64,000 nt of DNA from Sinohyriopsis cumingii (taxonomy: Eukaryota; Mollusca; Bivalvia; Unionida; Unionidae), in assembly GCA_028554795.2 (NCBI GenBank), contig CM068827.1, positions 139,590,751 to 139,654,750 of the forward strand, written 5' to 3'. Position numbers and translations under genes: made by a program. Positions 50,559 to 61,479 of this stretch are shown piece after piece. The notes beneath the pieces were generated by a model. That model searched no databases. It worked only from the letters and a program-made list of their open reading frames with translations, and was not told where the DNA came from. The first letter of the stretch is position 1; each line of letters opens with the position of its first letter.

Positions 50559-51930
50559 GACAACCAATCCTAGCCAGTCAAACCGATAATACTCTAATTT
50601 ATTTATAGACCTGTTCCCTCACCTCATAGAAGATATGGTACTAACAACAACAAAAATGTACTGCGAGTCCTCAAGTGGATAAAAGTAGATTTTAATCCTT
50701 CCTGGTACAATACCGACCCCGTATTTCCAATTTGGCCAGAGTGGCAATAAATGTCATGATGGTAAGGCAGATCTGACATTGCCGCATAACTTGAACCTCT
50801 GATCTCCATTCATGAATATGCCAATATCTTTGAAACGACGAAACAACCAAAAGATTTGAAGATACGACAAAGAATTACATCGGTAAATTTTATCCAAGAC
50901 GACCTCGTTATCAGTAGGTGAGTAATCTAAGAACGCGATCTGATTTCCGTGTTTTATTGCTCTTTTTCGACATGTTTGCTTTAGTTGGTCTATCGATCAT
51001 TCTTGCTAGGTCGAAATAGCAAATAAGTTATAACAAAATATTCAGAACTTTTATAAAATCCCTAGTACATTTACATCGACACCATTTATGACTGCAAGAT
51101 GGTAAAATACCAAAATCATTTCGATTCATGTGTACAAGATTGTCATTAGTAGAACCAAGTTCCGATCTTAAAAATAAATTGCCATCAACTTCCATGGCAC
51201 ATATAGTATTTATCTTCTTATCGTATATGTGTTGATAATAAAATAACCAAACAAACTCTTTAATTCTAACCGTCAGTTTGCACTACTTCACGCTCTACCC
51301 ACAATCCAATGGGAGAAAAATACAGGCGAATGAGTATGTATAGTCGTTACTAGTTACTGTCATAGGTTCCGGCTCAGTGCACAGCCGACTTCTTATACTC
51401 TCAAGCAAGGGTTCACCGTAGCTTCTAATCCTACAAAATCGGATATCGTAACATATTATACGCTGAATGTGGTCTTATTTATGTGTCACTAATTTAATCA
51501 ATTTGCCTCTCGTTCGACATTTTTGGACAAAACAAGCGACTTTTAATATATACCCAAGGTTTTTTTCGGATATCATTTAAATTCGGCTTTTAAACAGATT
51601 CACAACCGTGATCAACAATTCTTTTCCCAAAGCATGCTTTCTATCTACTTTTCTTCGTTTTATACATCTTCAATAATAAAAAAATCGAGACAGGAGGGCA
51701 ACAATTTTCCTTTGGTCAGTTTTTTCTTTGTTACATCAAAATTGTTGTTTTACTTTTGATAGATTAGCTTTAAATCATCAGACATTTTTTCCTTCTTATT
51801 CTGTACCGTGCCCAGTAAACAAATTAAGTGATACGTATTTTGAAATGAAGTATGGTACAAGAAATAATAACACATAAATGTACTGAAACCCAAACTTTTT
51901 ATTTATAATCGAAAAACACAGCTCGTTCTA
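50559..51930. other. No recognisable feature
   Basis: AT-rich intergenic DNA without ORFs over 61 codons. Confidence 0.5.
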
Positions 51931-51934
51931 CGTT

Positions 51935-52350
51935 TGTTTAGAACATCCGAAAACAATATTAAACTCGTTTGAGCTATTTTGCAACACGTTTAAGCTAGTT
52001 TGGAAGTCGTTTTAGGGACTTTGAATCCCGTTTGAACAAGTTTCAAAACTCGTTTGAACGAAAATATAATTCGTATATAAGAGTTTAAAAGTCGTTAAAA
52101 CGAGTTTCTAACTCGTTTTACTGACTTTTAAATTAGTTTGAATGATCAAAAGTTTCCTTTTGAACAACTTGTAAGCTCCTTAAATGACTTAAATCTGTTC
52201 GAAATGAATCGTTTAAAATACTTCTACAATAGTTCAGACCAGACAAAAAGTACTTGCAAAGTGACATCTAAACTTGCTCAAAGGAGATATAATCTCCTTC
52301 AAACGAGTTTAACAAATCGTTCATGAAAGATTTAAAGTCGTTTAAACGAT
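51935..52350 (+). repeat. Degenerate repeats built on actcgtttgaacg
   Basis: About 15 occurrences of words such as aactcgtttgaacg, agtcgttttaaacg and aacgagttt on both strands, with a spacing near 20-25 bp. The motif is partly palindromic. The array ends about 100 bp before the Polinton relic. Confidence 0.65.
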
Positions 52351-52459
52351 TCAAAGGATTAAAGTGATTGCAGTTTCTGATCCTGCTAAAGCATAAACAA
52401 TACTACAAAATATGTAAGTTGGACAATGAATTCTCTTATATATCAGCATACCAACTGTA

Positions 52460-52938
52460 ATTCAATTAAGGCATCTCGTGAGAGAGCATGGGATACGAAT
52501 ACCATGCGGTATAAGAAAAGATGACATACTTGTAACGCTAGGACCAAAAGAACCATGGTCAACAGTAAAAGCAAACTCGTGAAATCGCAGTGCAGCATTA
52601 TATCAAGATTCTTAAAAAAAAAGCTAAACGGGCTCAAATAATATGGGTTGTTTCTGATGAACAAGAACGTCGTTGCCGTATTACACTTACCACTGCTAAT
52701 GAGGCTGCCGCAAAGCACGATAATTACAGGTGCCACGTTCGAGTTGCATAAACTCCGTGGTGTTTTACAACATCGAGCAATTATCCCGGCTGAATACGAG
52801 CCATGTAAAGACACGGTAAAACTTCTTTCAAATATGTGTCCAGGAATCACATCAACAGTATTCATTAGTATTTCATTATACCACTTAACAATGCATCTAA
52901 AATCACAAATCCATGGATTTATAACGGTGTTCGTTTAA
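52460..52938 (+). pseudogene. Polinton coding relic upstream of the polymerase
   Basis: A basic stretch in one frame (about 52,605-52,750) contains KKKAKRAQIIWVVSDEQE and RCRITLTTANEAAAKHD. The frame then shifts and the open segment to 52,938 contains EYEPCKDTVKLLSNMCPG. Both pieces look like one protein split by a frameshift. Its function is not assigned. It may be an N-terminal part of, or a neighbour to, the polymerase. Confidence 0.5.
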
Positions 52939-52984
52939 TCCCTACATCCTATTCAGCAATCGATATTCACGCGCAGGCAGTATA

Positions 52985-54250
52985 ATATTGATTTGTTACT
53001 GCTGCACAGCCCACAGTCGTTATACCATTTCGCGTGGATCAACGAACAATATATGGGCATAGACAATCTAAGGGCAGGAAATTTCCATGCAGACGTGTAT
53101 GTATGTAGTACCCAATGATACTTGATAAGCATGACCTTTACTGCGGAGGAATCAGTGAAAGGCTGCAGCGCACCTTCATTTCAGAATATGGTAAAACATT
53201 CTGAAATTTACAGTAGTACAATGAAAAATGAAAGTAACGTACATCATCTACGTGGACTTCGAATGTCTTAATATTTCCAGGTTGTCACCTGAGGTTCAAT
53301 CGAATACCATGCATCTAGCTGAACAAATCCGATTATACTGTTGTCAGATGTGACGGGCAAACTAAGTCATACATTGTTATTTCGTGGCCACTGCTAACTT
53401 GAGGTGTTTCTGAAACTGATGGATGTTGCGGCGAAATGCATCAGACGACAATTCTGCTCTCTCATAGATATGATTATGACTAACGATAACATTCACGAGA
53501 TTTCAGAAGCCACTCAGTGCAGGATCTCCTATCGCACTGTTAGCTCCACTAACGGCAAAGAGGGCAATCACTGTCACACTACTTATGTGTCTATAGGAGC
53601 AGCACATGACACATGCAATCTACAGTTGCGAATTTACCCAAACAAAACAAAATCACTGTGGTGCATCATAACCTGCGTTGGTATGATGGCCATCTAATAA
53701 TGCGAGGAACTGCAACAGCATCAAAGGTGCCAATACGCGTAATCCCTAATAACATAGATGAATACATAACGTTTAGGCTGGGTCAGCTGCAGTTCATTGA
53801 CTCATTACAGTTTGTGAATTCGAACCTGGACAAGCTAGTCAGTAACCTTGGTATTGATCGTCTTAAAATCAGCTTTCGATATGGTACCATTAACACCGAC
53901 AAGCTGAAGTTGAAAAGCTGAAAAGGAATGTATTCCCAGGAGTAGTTAAGCGGATGGGATAATTTTACTGAAACACAGTTACCAGGTCGAGGCATTCCAT
54001 TCGTCGTTCTCTCGCAACGGCACTTCCGCCAACGACTATGAACATGCAAACAAATGTCTGTCTGATCTAGGCCTGTCGGTGGTCCTACGCTGTTTGGCGC
54101 CGTCCTGACATTAAACCTCGTCTTTGTAGAGCGACGAAAACAGCTTTCCGATCCCACGAAGTGATCCTGCACGATTCGACTCTCACACATATTTGGATTT
54201 TGCAGACACGTTCGTAAACTTATTCTAGGGACCCAGCATACAGTCACAGT
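52985..54250 (+). pseudogene. Protein-primed DNA polymerase B relic (exonuclease part)
   Basis: In the living element this enzyme replicates the DNA using a protein primer. From the 5' side: a His/Cys-rich region (YHFAWINEQYMG, about 53,018), the Exo I motif DFE (53,255-53,263), a Cys/His segment (GAAHDTCNLQLRI, about 53,600), the Exo II motif with NLRWYDGHLI (Asn at 53,670), FIDSLQFVNSNLDKLV (about 53,793), GWDNFTETQLP (about 53,955) and NDYEHANK (about 54,031). The frame 53,613-53,921 is open and continues in frame past a TGA. The palm motifs, including the DTDS box, are absent, so the catalytic half is deleted. The match is to DNA polymerase type B, organellar/viral (DNA_pol_B_2). Confidence 0.85.
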
Positions 54251-54378
54251 AACCGGTAAGAATCACGCTAACAATGTAGTTTGGTGTGTTGTTAATGGCT
54301 CTGAGGACGGTAAAGTTGAGTTATCCAAATTTAGGCTTTAGATGCATTAAATGAATCTCCCTCAATAGACAAAGAGAA

Positions 54379-54633
54379 ATGTTTGACGACATTTGTCGAG
54401 TCTGGTATAACATTTATGATGTCATTCCACACAGTGACTACAGACTCTACTCAGAGCACTATTCTGTGAGCATTTGCATGGCAAAAAAAAGTACCCAAAA
54501 AGGTTTTTGCTTACCCCGGCACGTGTTCATATCTTTTCAGCTCCTGGCCAAAATAAACACCCAAACGGTAGGTTTGATGATATTTTCACCACTGACAGTG
54601 ACCCATCTCTCGCTGAGGCGTAACGGTAATTAA
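54379..54633 (+). pseudogene. Unassigned Polinton ORF
   Basis: An 84-codon open frame (FDDICRVWYNIYDVIPHSDY; later LPRHVFISFQLLAKI) lies between the polymerase and the capsid-protease region. Collinear text continues after its stop in the same style (IFLDLGNLLLKYLG near 54,650), so the original gene was longer. I do not recognise the family. Its position suggests an element gene. Confidence 0.45.
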
Positions 54634-54801
54634 GAACCAACCCAGGACATTTTCCTCGACTTAGGAAATCTGCTGTTGAAATACCTGGGCCGCACCAGTG
54701 AACAATTCATAGAATTTATAACTTAACTTGTAATGTGAAATATGTCACATCTACAGTAACTTGTTACGTTCAGCCGATGTAAACTCGAAGAGATCTCAGC
54801 C

Positions 54802-54990
54802 GTGATGAAAAAAAAAAACCGGAGTCATTTGAAACTTTCCGGAGACAAGTTATCTGGGACCACCCCACTAACGTGGACACCGATGCAGGCGCAACAGTTT
54901 GAAGCAGCGAAACGTCAAAGGTGGAATATTTCCATTCCTCGAGGGCATTCCAGAGCTGTTAGCGGCCGCTGCTTATGCTGTTGAAAGAGC
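54802..54990 (+). pseudogene. Possible Polinton minor-capsid (pVI-like) relic
   Basis: A basic segment TPMQAQQFEAAKRQRWNISI is followed by IPELLAAAAYAVERAVA in a shifted frame near 54,945-54,995. A lysine/arginine-rich repeat followed by an Ala-rich hydrophobic helix is the layout of the small membrane-active capsid protein in Polintons and adenoviruses. This is inferred from composition and position and is weak at residue level. Confidence 0.35.
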
Positions 54991-55064
54991 GGTTGCATAA
55001 GGGTCGTTGGAAGTGAATATGGGATGGCTCTAAAACTAGCGATCTGTGTAAATAGTCTTCGATT

Positions 55065-55300
55065 ATACAGGTGTGGGAGTCACCGGCTCCTGAGCAAAAG
55101 TGGTCTTCGGTTGTGGTCTCGCTGTTGATACGTCCATTGACTGATTATGATTTACTCGCGATGACAAAATCAAACATTTCTGGGGTGTTTTCATATGGAA
55201 TGAACTTCCATCGTGGAATCATAGAATCTGATGTGTCTGTTGCCTCTGTCAAAGACCACATCATTGATGCCAGTGCTGAGATGGAGGAATAAGTGGATGC
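55065..55300 (+). pseudogene. Possible Polinton cysteine protease (adenain-like) N-terminal relic
   Basis: RPLTDYDLLAM (about 55,123) is followed, in another frame, by KIKHFWGVFIWNELP (about 55,170). That spacing and wording resemble the N-terminal part of Polinton PRO, which cleaves capsid precursors. The catalytic His and Cys regions are not identifiable, and the frame is broken. Confidence 0.45.
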
Positions 55301-55690
55301 CAAAGCTGCCGAGGTGCTATCAACCGTACCAACACGAATATGCGTGGCAAGTTCATGGACAGAGCTGAATAAATATTAACCAATGAAGCAGAGATACAAA
55401 ATGAAAGCGAAATAAATGGTCTGTTTGTTTTCCATGTTGTCGGGGATGCTTTTGATATACCTGAACCTCCCATCTTTGAGATCCACAAATCTGTAACAGA
55501 GTTGATCATTTTAACCGGAAAATGACAACCGGCATGATGGTCCACAAATATCACATGTCGACGTTAGCAGTGTTGCAGAATCTTGCATATTTACATTAAC
55601 AGGACCGCTGGCCGCCGGAGATGAAATTCAGTTTCAAGGATTCAAAACATACCGATACGGGCACTTTACCACTTTTATTGTTTTTATTTA
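55301..55690 (+). pseudogene. Unassigned Polinton segment, jelly-roll-like end
   Basis: Broken frames include FVFHVVGDAFDIPEPPIFEI (about 55,428) and TGPLAAGDEIQFQGFKTY (about 55,600), ending FTTFIVFI. The Gly-Asp-Glu turn and beta-rich end suggest a C1q/TNF-like or penton-type jelly roll, but this is only a fold-level guess. Function unknown. Confidence 0.3.
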
Positions 55691-55788
55691 AGATTAGAGC
55701 TTACGCGAAAGAGATATGCAATATCTGTCTATCTTGACCATTAATATACTGTCTTTCCCCTTACAGTTTGTATAGATGCGAATTGATT

Positions 55789-56025
55789 TTAGGCTCTTAT
55801 GCATATAAGGTTGTCATCTTTCAGGTTGCAGAAATTGTTCAAATCTGTTGTTAAGTCCCCTCCTTGAATTTCTTGCAGTCCACGTTCAATACCGGTATCT
55901 ATGGCAAAACAGCCGGTATAGTAAGTAAACAAAGTTTCTTCATCCAACGTATTAAAATCTTTGCAGTCAGTCGTTAACATGTCTTCCCAGCCAGTCATTT
56001 GACAGTCACAGCCACCTTCAACCAT
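55789..56025 (-). CDS. Unrecognised 78-residue acidic ORF, antisense within the Polinton
   Basis: An intact ATG-to-stop frame rich in Asp/Glu and Cys (MVEGGCDCQMTGWEDMLTT; ends KDDNLICIRA). It sits in the gap between the protease-side region and the capsid gene. Polintons carry genes on both strands, so it could be a small element gene. It could also be chance. No family recognised. Confidence 0.3.
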   Translation of the reverse strand: MVEGGCDCQMTGWEDMLTTDCKDFNTLDEETLFTYYTGCFAIDTGIERGLQEIQGGDLTTDLNNFCNLKDDNLICIRA

Positions 56026-56079
56026 TGTGATTTAGCTATACTAGCTTGTTGAAAAGAGGCGCGTGAACGCAAATAAAAA

Positions 56080-56935
56080 ACAACCACTATGAGTATGTCG
56101 TCTCAATATGAAAACAACTCGACCCATTTCGTTCTCTTCGACGCACGATCAGTGTAATGGGAGTCCGCAACACCACTGTTGAGACTAATAACCCACCCCG
56201 ACGAGAACGACGTGATTGTGCCAGGCACCGCTAGAATGGCCTTCTCGTTTGTTTTAATAAGAGTGCAGGTGCAAACGGCAACCGCTAGAACGTAAAAAAA
56301 ACCTTGGTCGCACTATCGATAAAAAGATCATTGTAACGCTGTGAAGTAAATGAATTGGCTTGCATTGACGATACAGCCATCTTTGGCGTCTGCAATGATC
56401 CTTGGATGGCGGAGAAAGAGCTGACCAGCTCTGTTTGTCAGGGAATCCATAATGAAAACACTACTAGAATCGGTTATTGACAGCAAGCTCGACTAGTCTA
56501 ATGCAGCTGCGTTTATCTGAGCTGCTCAATTTCTAGCCGCTACATGACCGTATGCCATTCCACCAGCCAGACCTTTCAGACCGCCTCACCGTTGAGCTGA
56601 CATCTAACGAATACAGCAGGGTGTTCAAGAGAACTGAAGGTAGGGGTAGGGGAGCTACATCAACAGCGGAATTTCATTGGAATTCCAAACCGTTGTCAAC
56701 CCGGACCTGGCCTCTATGATTAGAAATTAATACATGGGAAAAGTGGAGATTCTATATTCGCAAGTTCTTAGCCATCGTAGGATGGTGGTGAATAAGAGTT
56801 ACAGCGTGCGAGATATCAAACTAAATATCACTCCTGTTCAAAACATTAGAGCAACCGTACTCTTGTTTGATCATTCAACAAACGTAGGTTTCGCACGTGA
56901 TACTGGGTACAAAATCTATGCCGAACGGGGTCGAG
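56080..56935 (+). pseudogene. Polinton double-jelly-roll major capsid protein relic
   Basis: Collinear pieces in shifting frames match the Polinton/adintovirus major capsid protein: DENDVIVPGTARMAF (56,200), DDTAIFGVCNDPWMAEKE and CQGIHNENTT (56,367 onward), DRMPFHQPDLSDRLTVEL (56,546 onward) and an open C-terminal part at 56,734-56,931 (VEILYSQVLSHRRMVVNKSY; LLFDHSTNVGFARDTGYK). The usual C-terminal end of the second jelly roll is missing. At about 56,935 the sequence switches to GC-rich unrelated DNA. This protein builds the icosahedral shell in related viruses. Here it is clearly dead. Confidence 0.82.
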
Positions 56936-57098
56936 GGAGGGGTCGGTTGCCCCGGGCGCCAGAAGTCTTGGGGCGCCAAGACCACTTTGAATCGTCATCG
57001 TCGCCCCTGGTGCCATTTACCCATAGTACGCCACGTGGTAATCATATGATCAGACTCTTGCACCATTGGACATTATCAGACGAAAATCTGGTTAAGAG
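56936..57098. other. GC-rich non-Polinton stretch
   Basis: ggggtcgagggaggggtcgg and ggcgccagaagtcttggggc mark an abrupt change in composition. This may be the edge of another insertion that removed the capsid gene's 3' end. Confidence 0.4.
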
Positions 57099-58176
57099 CA
57101 GGGCCGGATCAAGTCAGATGTGGGTGGGTGGGGGGGCTACAAAATGTTAGAAGGACCATGATATTCCTCGAAAGGGCACCAAAGTAAGAAACTCAAAGTG
57201 TGCATAATATCCCATAAACGTGAGCAAGAATAAAAGGATGCTCGAATTTAAAGTGAGAAGTGATTGTTATGTATATTTCATATAATTTATATTTGATTTA
57301 ATTTAATTGTTTGTTTGTTAGTTTTAATTATACATTTAATATTGACTTAAAAACTTTATAGAGACTTTGTATCTAATGTTGACCTAATTCCTGACCTTGA
57401 TTCAGAAACACTGATAGTTTCTGGTAAACAACTTTTTGGTTATTTTTTTTAAAATTCATTCCCACTGAAGGAACCACTGATTGCAGTCAAGGTCATATCT
57501 GGCCTACGTGTCAAATAACATTTATCAATTATTTTTTCCAGAGGATTGACCCACATCCGGGCATCTGGTTTGCGTTTTAGTCAGTCTAATAATTTATGTT
57601 ATGAAAAAAGAATTAGCCAATCGGGCTCTAAACCATAGACATTTAAAGGTGTTTTGTTGTGACCAGTTTGAGTTGAATTTTTAATTTTTCTTCCAATTAT
57701 TTGAATTCAAGATTATTTTCTTTGGAAATACTAGTGCTCCGAAAAAATTTTTGGACAAGGACAGTTATCGAAATTTCTACAGAATTCAAACTGGAATATT
57801 ACTTTTTATGATTCAACAAAGAACTGTTGACATATCAGTACGACGATGACCACAACCTACGTCATCGCTTCCATTTTGGATTTCATCGGGATTGGAACTC
57901 ATTTTCATTAGGACTTTTATTACTAGGACTTCTATTTTTTAATTCTTGGATAATTTTCGGTTTTGATTCGTAGAACCGTAAGTTCTTTTTCTCATTTTTA
58001 CATTGTTTTTTTTTCTAGGGAAATAATTTATTTGTTAAATTTTACAAAGCTTGTTGTCTTCACTTTTTTCTTGTTACGTTTTGTAAGAGCCTAAACACAT
58101 AACATGGTGTGTGTGTGTGTACGTTTTTTAATATGGGGATGGTTGTCCTGAAACCCCGCCCCACCCTCCGGCCCTG
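57099..58176. mobile_element. Possible hAT-like element, about 1.08 kb
   Basis: The left end is cagggccggatcaag. The right end ctccggccctg reads CAGGGCCGGAGGGTGG on the other strand, giving a 10-base CAGGGCCGGA terminal repeat and G-rich subtermini on both sides. The flanking 8-mers (gttaagag; aaccgatt) do not match, so no target duplication supports it. No transposase is seen. Part of 57,960-58,080 resembles the flank upstream of the LINE at 42.7 kb. Confidence 0.45.
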
Positions 58177-59327
58177 AACCGATTGGTTAGTGATTTCGCT
58201 TTTATGAAGATACAGATTTAATTTGAGAACATGGGGTGCGGCCAAGTTTTGAAAAAGGGAAAGTCATGGGTGCATTTTATATTTAAAATAGTGTACTTGC
58301 CAGCAGTTCCGACATTTTCCGAAAATAAAACTGGTGATGTAGAACTAAAATTAAATCTTTCAGGTCTTTTATGCGCATTTATTCATGTTAAATTAAATAT
58401 AAAAGTTTGTTTTTAAATTTAAGACCAATTTTATTTAAACCAAAGTCTATTCTGTCCTGATAAATGAATGCTCTGCACCTTATCTGTCATCAAGAAAATT
58501 GCAGACGAATATTATCGATCGCTATAAACAGTTACAATGGTGGACAGGTCCTAATTTGGTCAGGAAAACAGCATCTTGAGTATAATCGTCACAATATAGG
58601 TACGTATGAATTTGCGTACGAAGATCCCAATATAGTGAATAAATGCCATACAATGGTACGTATAATCAAATTCTAAAAATAACTGACACATTACTGAATT
58701 AATCGGTAAATTTATTGTCATTCAGTGTATACAAGATAACACGCGACAGGTGGCGCAATGCAGACAAATACCGAAAACCTTCAATGCGGGGATACGAAGA
58801 GCCCGCGATATCGCGGGAAGCTTCCAATAAAATGTATCGTGGTAACCAGGTCTCCCAAGATGATGCGCACATAATGGAAAGGGGAGGAGGGGGACTGACC
58901 ACTATGTTTTTGCTCCCCACCCCCTCGTCCACAAAAATTCAAGCCGGCGCCCTAACACACACACACACACACACGTCGTTGAATGGTCAATACCAATGTG
59001 TATACTGATAAATATAGGTTTGATCATGAGCAGCGTTAAGTTATTGAATTTTTAATATATTGTTTGCATAGGTCTGCTATTGGGGCAGAAATCGTACCGT
59101 GAGTCATATAGGGCAAAATTACTGTGACGATTTGGTAACTCTTCAGTCATTAGGAGCAATTAAGTGAAGTGGGGTGAGGCGGGAAGTCCAGTAAAAAACG
59201 CTTTACTTCCATTGGAAGAAGAAATAACAAGCGTCTTCAAGAAAAAAGTCACTAAAGGGTAACCGAAGTGTTTGTCACACGATGACAGGTGCTTGCAGTG
59301 AGTGTTTTGGACGTCTGTCACAGTCGA
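58177..59327. other. No recognisable gene; (CA)n tract
   Basis: (CA)n at 58,952-58,974. A plus ORF (58,715-59,008) and an antisense ORF (58,699-58,932) overlap and have no family character. Confidence 0.5.
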
Positions 59328-59455
59328 ATGTCATTGATTATAAGTATGGAGGTATCGTCAGAGTGGCATTTTTCAAATGAAAATGGCAAGAAAATATTTT
59401 GCAGATGCTGGAATGAAGACCCCGCTTTAAAATCTAATTCCTCCGGACAGTTAAG
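59328..59455 (+). CDS. Possible orphan exon with CRCW motif and splice donor
   Basis: From ATG 59,328 (or the in-frame ATG at 59,346) the frame reads SSEWHFSNENGKKIFCRCWN and ends at a good donor (ttaag/gtaagt, donor G at 59,456). KxxxCRCW recalls CDGSH iron-sulfur proteins, but the CDGSH motif that should follow is not in this exon, and no downstream exon was found. Chance is likely. Confidence 0.2.
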
Positions 59456-60596
59456 GTAAGTTTTACTGAGTAGGTCTGACACGGGCACTTGATTCAGGAG
59501 GAAATTAGTACTAGATAGTGTACAGACTCGTCAATTAATTGGTGAGTTCAGCCCAAAACACTGTATTATCGCGGTACTTAATGTTCGTATCGGTACATAT
59601 CAAAACTGTTTTGCTATTGCTGATTACTTATAATTTGTAAAGTTGCAACGACTTTCCCTCTTTATATTACTTTAAAAAAATCTTTATCAATCGTAGCTCG
59701 TAAATGTAAATAAAACAGCATATGGTGGCTGACCCAGAGTAACGTTCCATGGGGGAACAGCTATATTATCGCTGTATTTGCCAAACTTACGTATGGTGGT
59801 AATACGCAGGTATTATAATAACATAAAATACAACTTGCCTATGAGAAGAAATGTACACGCTTGTACTGGCATATTTCCACAAGTATAAACGAAATGATCC
59901 AATGATAAAATCGAACACACAAATGTAATTCAAGTGTAAATCCATGAATATCAACATTACAAATTAAAAGCAAACTATTAGTATTATCTAACTTGAATTT
60001 AAATGCAGTGTGGGCACACAAAAAAGTAGAATCTAACAGCTAATATTATTACTGAAATATTACTGATTTAAAGAAAGTTTAGCTGTTATTATATTCTTAT
60101 TTATCTATGAGAAGTATGATCATAAGCAACATTTTGTAAATTTTAGTCCATATTGGCTACCATGAAATGAAATTAAACCGTAACATTTTAAAGACGTGTG
60201 TCACCATCTGCATATGACCTGTAATCATCATACATCAGACGGTACAGAATATATTTCGTAATCAAAGCCAATGCAGGTATAGCAAGTTCGACGGGACATT
60301 TTACATGATGATCAGCATATATGTATGTACTTTACAAAAAAGTGATGTTCATTCTTTTTCATTGTAAACTTATAACAAATGTTGATATTTTAGAGGAAAT
60401 TATGCTGTAAGATATTTGCGTCCTTACTGGCTACAGCTTACATCTTTAAACAACCACTAGATGGCACATGTCCAAAATTAATTGGAAAATCCCATTTGCA
60501 GCAATAATATAGAGCCAGCAATAATACAGCGTTGGAGTATACACACTAGTTCCCCCTTGAACCAACTGTCTGAGTATTCAGAGTGATGTAATTTCT
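59456..60596. other. No recognisable feature
   Basis: AT-rich intergenic DNA. Confidence 0.5.
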
Positions 60597-60717
60597 TTAT
60601 ACACACTGGAGTTTCGCTATTTCTTCAAATAACGTTATGCTGGAGTTTTGCTTTCCACATTTCTGACAGCTGGAAGATGCAGTTGTCTTTTTCATTGCCT
60701 CTCTCGGTCTCTGCAGG
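60597..60717 (-). CDS. Possible terminal exon with CxxC, minus strand
   Basis: On the minus strand a strong acceptor (cttttttgtcacccctgcag) is followed by an open frame (RPREAMKKTTASSSCQKCGK) that ends in TAA near 60,597. A terminal exon is one reading. I found no partner exon, and the region upstream on this strand is a LINE relic. Weak. Confidence 0.15.
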
Positions 60718-61479
60718 GGTGACAAAAAAGAAGATAATTGTTTAAAATTTATGTAAAACGATGTGGAAACATTGTGGCACATAGCTTGTGCTTTATTTTC
60801 AGACTTAGGCCTTACAATATATGACGTAACAGTGCTACTGCAGCGTACAGCAAACAAAATGAAAACTGGGAAGTTTGGGGATGAATTAAGAGCCCAATTT
60901 TTTCATATTATTCTTTTTAGTTATCCTCATAATAGGTTGACCATTGGGTTGGGGAATGCCATCCCAAGGTCACATTGACAAAAAACAAAAACATGCAACC
61001 ACACGTGCATACTATTTTGATGTACAATTTAGATAGTCAAATACACATATACAGTGACTATGTGACAGACTTTTTTATATTATAATCATCTGTTCCTGTT
61101 TACCTTCATATCAAACCAAAATATTAAATATAAAGATGGGTTTTATCAGCTTATATACAAACATGCACACTGTGATATGATGATATTAAAGATGTATTTA
61201 TATTATAACACTTCTTTCTCAATAATTGGTGAAGTAATGGTTCCCACTATAACCAAATCAACATAAATACATCCTTCTTTTCTGATTTGATTGCAGTGTA
61301 CATTTCCAAATTATATGGGTCTTAATGAAAACCTTTCTAATCTAGGCATACCCAATTTTGATTTTAATATTATGGATGTAGCATTGGGGTAGAATTTTTT
61401 TTAAACTGTTAGTTCATATATTCCATATTTACTTGTATCTCACAATATAACAGTTTTGCACTGATGGCACCAGTATCTA
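60718..61479. other. LINE 3' flank or intergenic DNA
   Basis: The LINE relic on the minus strand may continue to about 61,100, but no motif can be recognised past its Cys/His motif near 61,530. Confidence 0.4.

Larger units (their letters stand above)
52460..56935 (+). mobile_element. Decayed Polinton/Maverick (adintovirus-like) element
   Basis: Recognisable plus-strand remains lie in the order: unassigned coding relic, protein-primed family B DNA polymerase, an unassigned ORF, a possible minor capsid plus protease region, an unassigned jelly-roll-like segment, and the double-jelly-roll major capsid protein. This gene set is characteristic of Polintons, large self-synthesising transposons related to adintoviruses. 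Integrase and packaging ATPase are not seen and neither are terminal inverted repeats, so the copy is truncated at both ends. Frameshifts and stops run through most genes. Confidence 0.82.

Noticed and set aside
52443-52865. 140-codon minus-strand ORF
   Set aside because: It is antisense to better supported Polinton coding text and has no family character.
53783-54247. 154-codon minus-strand ORF
   Set aside because: It is the antisense shadow of the polymerase relic, whose plus-strand residues are recognisable.
59328-59455. Complete CDGSH iron-sulfur gene
   Set aside because: Only CRCW is present, and the defining CDGSH motif is not found nearby.
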